From JBEBBU01 sp041158225 (GTDB taxonomy: Bacteria > Pseudomonadota > Gammaproteobacteria > Methylococcales > Methylococcaceae), in assembly GCA_041158225.1 (NCBI GenBank), contig JBEBBU010000186.1, positions 1-9,745 of the forward strand: 9,745 nt of DNA, in the 5' to 3' direction. Below the pieces are notes generated by a model that was not told the origin of the DNA, ran no database searches, and saw only the letters and a program-made list of their open reading frames with translations. Of this stretch, positions 6,380 to 9,745 are shown piece by piece. A program made the position numbers and the translations under genes. How positions within the stretch are numbered: the first letter of the stretch is position 1; each line of letters opens with the position of its first letter.

Positions 6380-7213
6380 ATGAACAGACGATTTCCCGAC
6401 TGGAAAAGCTGCCTGCAGTTCTGCGCGGCACTGGCTTTAATGACTGCTGCAGGCATGGCACTCGCCGAAGAAACGCCACCTGAAACGGCCTGGCAGGCCA
6501 GCCTGAAAAACCGGTTCTTTCAGGATCGGCCCATCACGGAAGGCAGCGATGTCATTCAGATCAAGGCGCCCTACAGGGCAGAAGATGCGGCGCTGGTTCC
6601 CCTGCAGGTGGTGGCCCAGTTCCCTCAGTCCAGTGAACGCAGTATTCGCAGCATCATGGTCATCATCGACAGCAACCCGGTACCATGGACTGGCACGTTC
6701 CAGTTTACACCGCTCAGCGGCCGCGCCGATGTTGCTTTCCGCGCCAGGGTCAACGCCTATTCCTGGGTACGCGCCATTGCAGAGACCAGCGATGGCAAGC
6801 TCTATATGAACAAGGCTTTCGTCAAGGCCAGCGGTGGCTGCTCTGCCCCTCTCGGCGCCGATCTGGAGGCCGCCATGGCAAGGCTTGGCAAAATGAAATT
6901 CAAGCTGGATGGCACTGAAGCCAAAACCGGAGCCGTGAATGAAGTCCAGTTGCTGATCAGCCACCCCAACCTCAGCGGCATGCAGATGGACCAGATCACC
7001 CGCATGGTGAAGCCAGCGCATTTCGTCAAATCAGTGAATGTCAGCTACGACGGTGCAGCGGTATTTGGCGCTACAACCGATATTGGCATCAGCGCCGACC
7101 CCAATTTCCGCTTCAACCTTGTACCTGATCATCAGGGCGGTGAACTCAAGGCGGAAATCACGGATAATCTTGACCAGCACTACAGCTGGAAGCAGCCGCT
7201 GAACAACCCCTAG
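6380..7213 (+). CDS. Quinoprotein dehydrogenase-associated fused SoxY/SoxZ-like carrier protein
   Basis: This 277-aa exported protein appears to be a fusion of a SoxY-like domain (about 35-150) and a SoxZ-like domain (about 160-275). A signal peptide ends near ALA29. Between the domains sits KASGGCSAPLG (149-159), with C154 as the only cysteine of the mature protein. In classical SoxY the carrier cysteine lies in a GGCGG tail at the extreme C-terminus, where it binds sulfur intermediates covalently. Here the equivalent cysteine is internal because SoxZ is fused behind it. Such fusions are known near PQQ dehydrogenases, but their cargo is unproven. The start at 6380 is chosen because GGGAGG (6365-6370) lies 9 nt upstream and the signal peptide begins there; an earlier in-frame ATG at 6242 lies inside the hydrolase gene. 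No soxB, soxCD, soxA or soxX gene is in the window, arguing against thiosulfate oxidation as its role here. Confidence 0.83.
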   Translation: MNRRFPDWKSCLQFCAALALMTAAGMALAEETPPETAWQASLKNRFFQDRPITEGSDVIQIKAPYRAEDAALVPLQVVAQFPQSSERSIRSIMVIIDSNPVPWTGTFQFTPLSGRADVAFRARVNAYSWVRAIAETSDGKLYMNKAFVKASGGCSAPLGADLEAAMARLGKMKFKLDGTEAKTGAVNEVQLLISHPNLSGMQMDQITRMVKPAHFVKSVNVSYDGAAVFGATTDIGISADPNFRFNLVPDHQGGELKAEITDNLDQHYSWKQPLNNP

Positions 7214-7229
7214 CACACCAGCCCCCACC

Positions 7230-7262
7230 CCCCGTCCGGGCTCACATGCAGCCCTGACGGGG
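7230..7262 (+). terminator. Terminator hairpin between the convergent carrier gene and glgX
   Basis: CCCCGTCCGGGCT and AGCCCTGACGGGG form a 13-bp stem with one mismatch around a 7-nt loop (CACATGC), 16 nt after the carrier-gene stop. Only a short, interrupted T tract follows on the plus strand (TTTCAGCTTT, reaching into glgX) and none on the minus strand. The stem is strong enough to serve the plus strand and perhaps both converging transcripts. Confidence 0.7.
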
Positions 7263-7264
7263 TT

Positions 7265-9349
7265 TCAGCTTTCGACCAGTACCACCAGACTGTGATCCAT
7301 CAGGGTTATGGCAAGCGGGCTTCCAAGGGCACGCAGATGCTTCAGATCCACCACATCCCGCCCCCTGCCCTGACCCGTATCGACAGCCAGCGCCCAGCGC
7401 CCCCCGTCCGGCGTCGGAGGCAGTGGAAACTCCACCGGACCATTCGATGGATTGAATAGCAGGCACAATCCAGGCTGGGCCGGACGGGTGCCAGCGCAAT
7501 CGGTGCGGATCATGCAGGCTATGGCGCCATGGCCTTCATGCCAGTCGGGATACTGGCCCAAATGATCAAACCACTGCAGATCCCCTTCCTGATAAAACTC
7601 CTCACAGGAAAGTACCGGCAGACTGGCCCTGAGCGCCAGCATACCCCTGACAAACTGCATGAATTCTTTCTGGAGCGCTGACACCGACCAGTTCAGCCAG
7701 CTGGTCGCATTGTCCTGGCAATAGGCATTGTTATTGCCGCCCTGAGTCCTGCAGAGCTCATCCCCAGCCAGCAGCATCGGAATCCCACGCGAAAGCAGCA
7801 GCGTGGCCATCAGGTTTTTCATCTGGCGCAGACGCAGACGTACCAGTGCCGGATCCGCACCTGGACCTTCATGACCATAATTGGCACTATAATTGTCGTT
7901 GGCGCCATCCCGGTTACCTTCACCGTTGGCTTCGTTATGCTTCAGGCCATAGCTCACCAGATCATGCAGGGTAAAACCGTCATGACAGGTCACAAAATTG
8001 ATACTGTGAATGGGCGCCTTGCCAGAATGCTGATAGATATCCGCGCTACCGCACAGCCTGCTGGCCAGCGCTCCGGCCATACCGGCATCACCACGCCAGT
8101 AACGGCGGATGTCATCCCGGTAAATGCCGTTCCACTCAGACCAGCGATCCCCGGAAAAACGGCCCACCATATAAGCGCCTGCGGCATCCCAGGCTTCGGC
8201 AATCAGCTTGACATCACGCAGGATGGGGTCTTCCGCAATCTGCTCGATCAGCGGGGGATTGGCGATAAGACTTCCGCTCTGATCCCGCCCGAGAATGGAA
8301 GCCAGATCGAAACGGAAACCATCGACGTGCATCTCGACCGCCCAGTACCTGAGGCAGTCAAGAATATAGTTGCGCACCACAGGATGATTACAGTTCATGG
8401 TGTTGCCGCAACCCGAATAATTCCTGTAGAAACTGCGATCTTCTTCCAGGAGATAGAATATGCGGTTGTCCAGCCCCCTGAAACTCAGGGTTGGCCCATG
8501 CTCGTTACCCTCGGCAGTATGGTTGAATACCACATCCAGCAGCACCTCAATACCTGCCTCATGCATGGCCTTGACCATACGCTTGAACTCTTCAACTTCA
8601 CACCCCGGATGGCTACCGGAACCATAGCCGGGATGGGGTGCAAAGAAAGCTACGGTATCGTAACCCCAGTAATTCCGGAGTTTTTCTCCCGTCTCCGGAT
8701 TGACTGCGCTGATGAGCTCAGGGCAGAAGGCCTGGATAGGCATCAACTCAATGGCGGTGATACCCAGAGACTTGAGATGAGGAATTTTCTCGATCAGCCC
8801 GAGAAAACTACCCCGATACCTGACCCCGGAAGATGGATCAATGGTGAATCCCCGGGTATGCAGCTCATAAATCACCATGGATGACCAGGGATGGCGCGGC
8901 TTCACATCCCCCCCCCACTCGAAGTGATGTGCCATGACAAGATTTTTCTTGCCCTGCCCGCTGGCCGGCAGGTAAACCGCAGTCGCATAGGGATCAAGCA
9001 GTGATCGGTCAGGACGGAAGCGGTGCCCCTGCTCTGGCGCCCAGGGCCCGTCCACACGCCAGGTGTAAGCCATGCCAGCCTGCACATCCGGCAGGCATAC
9101 ATGCCAGATATCACCGGTACGATGCATGGCAGGATCCAGTGCCACTGTCTGTGCCGGCACATCATCATCTACCTTCAGGTAAAGCAGCAACGAAACCGCG
9201 GTTGCATGCCTGCTGAACAGCGTGAAATTCACGCCATCCTCCAGTTGGTGAACGCCCATAGGCAAGGGAGATCCCTTGCTGACCATCATCCTGATACCCG
9301 ACTGGCTGCCCTGATCCCCGGCAGCACGGGCATGCTGGCGTGTAAACAT
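7265..9349 (-). CDS. glgX: Glycogen debranching enzyme GlgX (GH13, isoamylase type)
   Basis: Cytoplasmic alpha-1,6-glucosidase that removes the short side chains left on glycogen by phosphorylase. The 694-aa protein has an N-terminal CBM48/E-set domain (about 28-125), a GH13 barrel from about 155 to 560, and a C-terminal beta domain. GH13 motifs are all present: DVVFNH (272-277), DGFRFDLAS with nucleophile D348, LIAEAWD with acid/base E385, and FVTCHDGF with D457. These fit the GlgX/TreX group (often called GH13_11). The ATG at 9349 has a GAGG 5 nt upstream (9358-9355). The protein carries roughly 25 poorly conserved N-terminal residues, so a start at Met21 or Met22 is also possible. It is alone on its strand, convergent with the carrier gene and divergent from pmoC; no other glycogen gene is visible. 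Glycogen storage is common in type I methanotrophs. I see no sign of damage. Confidence 0.95.
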   Translation of the reverse strand: MFTRQHARAAGDQGSQSGIRMMVSKGSPLPMGVHQLEDGVNFTLFSRHATAVSLLLYLKVDDDVPAQTVALDPAMHRTGDIWHVCLPDVQAGMAYTWRVDGPWAPEQGHRFRPDRSLLDPYATAVYLPASGQGKKNLVMAHHFEWGGDVKPRHPWSSMVIYELHTRGFTIDPSSGVRYRGSFLGLIEKIPHLKSLGITAIELMPIQAFCPELISAVNPETGEKLRNYWGYDTVAFFAPHPGYGSGSHPGCEVEEFKRMVKAMHEAGIEVLLDVVFNHTAEGNEHGPTLSFRGLDNRIFYLLEEDRSFYRNYSGCGNTMNCNHPVVRNYILDCLRYWAVEMHVDGFRFDLASILGRDQSGSLIANPPLIEQIAEDPILRDVKLIAEAWDAAGAYMVGRFSGDRWSEWNGIYRDDIRRYWRGDAGMAGALASRLCGSADIYQHSGKAPIHSINFVTCHDGFTLHDLVSYGLKHNEANGEGNRDGANDNYSANYGHEGPGADPALVRLRLRQMKNLMATLLLSRGIPMLLAGDELCRTQGGNNNAYCQDNATSWLNWSVSALQKEFMQFVRGMLALRASLPVLSCEEFYQEGDLQWFDHLGQYPDWHEGHGAIACMIRTDCAGTRPAQPGLCLLFNPSNGPVEFPLPPTPDGGRWALAVDTGQGRGRDVVDLKHLRALGSPLAITLMDHSLVVLVES

Positions 9350-9516
9350 ATCTGCCTCGTATGCCTAAGACCTGCAAAAAACGTGAAGATGGTAACACTT
9401 TCGCAGGGACACTGGACAGAAAGGAAACTTTAGGCCTGCGTCCGGGTCATAATGTTGTCTCTGGCGGATCAGCCATCCAGCCAGAGCTTTCCTAAACTAC
9501 TTATGAGGTCACTACC
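9350..9516. promoter_or_regulatory. pmoC promoter region: Divergent region between glgX and pmoC
   Basis: These 167 bp carry the pmoC control signals. CATAAT at 9448-9453 is a 5 of 6 match to a sigma-70 -10 element, but no good -35 lies 16-18 bp upstream, so a start there might need an activator. If it is used, transcription begins near 9460. GAGG at 9505-9508 is the pmoC ribosome site, 8 nt before the ATG. I see no clear glgX promoter. A 44-codon frame from ATG 9361 crosses the region without a ribosome site and is not called. Confidence 0.45.
9459..9486 (+). other. Hairpin at the predicted 5' end of the pmoC transcript
   Basis: CTCTGGC and GCCAGAG form an outer 7-bp stem. Inside it GGAT pairs with ATCC around a 5-nt loop (CAGCC), leaving one bulged A (9479). 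The result is an 11-bp hairpin. It begins 6 nt after the candidate -10 element, so it would lie at the extreme 5' end of the pmoC mRNA, and it ends about 18 nt before the ribosome site. No T tract follows, so a terminator is unlikely; a 5' mRNA-stabilising structure or an operator palindrome fits better. Confidence 0.6.
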
Positions 9517-9745
9517 ATGGCTGCAACAACTATTGGCGGCGTAGCCGCACAAGACAAGCCACTGCTCGACAAGGGCTGGCTGGCATTTGCATTCACGATC
9601 TACACCGTGTTCTACATGTGGGTCCGCTGGTACGAAGGCGTTTACGGCTGGTCCGCTGGTCTGGACAGCTTCGCACCTGAGTTCGAAACCTACTGGATGA
9701 ACTTCCTGTACACGGAAATCGTTCTCGAAGTCGTTACCGCTTCTG
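9517..9745 (+). CDS. pmoC: Particulate methane monooxygenase subunit C, N-terminal part (runs off right edge)
   Basis: The first 76 codons of PmoC, a membrane subunit of the copper enzyme that hydroxylates methane to methanol in intracytoplasmic membranes. After a short polar N-terminus (to about residue 19), a hydrophobic segment covers about 21-36 (WLAFAF through VFYMWV). The signature WVRWYEGVYGWSAGLDSF (35-52) and ETYWMNFLYTEIVLE (57-71) follow. From memory this is almost identical to Methylococcus PmoC and closer to it than to AmoC or PxmC, but the paralogue cannot be settled by this fragment. The metal-binding residues lie beyond the window. GAGG (9505-9508) supports the start. Whether pmoA and pmoB follow is not visible: it could be the first gene of a pmoCAB operon or an extra lone pmoC copy. 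Confidence 0.95.
   Translation, partial: MAATTIGGVAAQDKPLLDKGWLAFAFTIYTVFYMWVRWYEGVYGWSAGLDSFAPEFETYWMNFLYTEIVLEVVTAS

Noticed and set aside
7871..8884. A 337-codon open frame on the plus strand, opposite glgX
   Set aside because: Shadow of glgX. The product resembles no family, while every GH13 motif lies on the minus strand.
9368..9408. Imperfect inverted repeat CCTGC/GCAGG between glgX and pmoC
   Set aside because: Only 5 bp plus a broken A/T extension around a long loop; too weak to call an operator or terminator.
9361..9495. A 44-codon plus-strand frame upstream of pmoC
   Set aside because: No ribosome site, no recognisable similarity, and it crosses the candidate pmoC promoter and leader hairpin.
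1..9745. Search for CRISPR arrays, tRNA or rRNA genes, insertion sequences and integration scars
   Set aside because: No regularly spaced repeats, cloverleaf sequences, transposase genes or terminal inverted repeats were seen; the window looks like stable chromosomal DNA.

Overview
The window comes from a gammaproteobacterial (type I) methanotroph, most likely family Methylococcaceae or a close relative. The main evidence is a particulate methane monooxygenase subunit gene (pmoC) at the right edge, whose first 76 residues closely resemble the Methylococcus PmoC N-terminus as I remember it. A lanthanide-type methanol dehydrogenase (xoxF) lies about 4.3 kb away. Genus cannot be fixed from the sequence alone.

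Layout. Bases 1-2361 hold a housekeeping translation block on the minus strand: thrS (threonyl-tRNA synthetase) followed 23 nt later by infC (IF3, running off the left edge), which uses the rare start codon AUC. Bases 2362-5177 hold the minus-strand methanol oxidation pair: xoxF, then xoxJ, separated by 104 nt that contain two hairpins, the second a textbook intrinsic terminator. Bases 5178-5442 are a divergent control region. Bases 5443-7213 hold a tight plus-strand pair, 1 nt apart: a periplasmic metallo-beta-lactamase-fold hydrolase and a fused SoxY/SoxZ-like carrier, of the types named in protein-family databases as a 'quinoprotein relay system'. A strong hairpin ends this unit, converging with glgX (glycogen debranching enzyme, minus strand, 7265-9349). 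Divergent from glgX, and after a 167-bp leader/promoter region with a notable hairpin, is pmoC (9517 to the right edge).

How it fits together. pMMO makes methanol from methane in the intracytoplasmic membrane. XoxF oxidises methanol in the periplasm using PQQ and a lanthanide, with XoxJ as its periplasmic accessory protein. The hydrolase plus SoxYZ-like carrier are both exported and transcribed away from xoxF, so they plausibly act in the same compartment on a thiol-bound intermediate. This is the least understood part of the window and the best candidate for new biology. glgX links surplus carbon to glycogen turnover. No xoxG cytochrome gene is present between or beside xoxF and xoxJ here.

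Other points of interest are regulatory: a terminator-like hairpin between a plausible sigma-70 promoter and the thrS start, the AUC start of infC, and a hairpin sitting at the predicted 5' end of the pmoC transcript.
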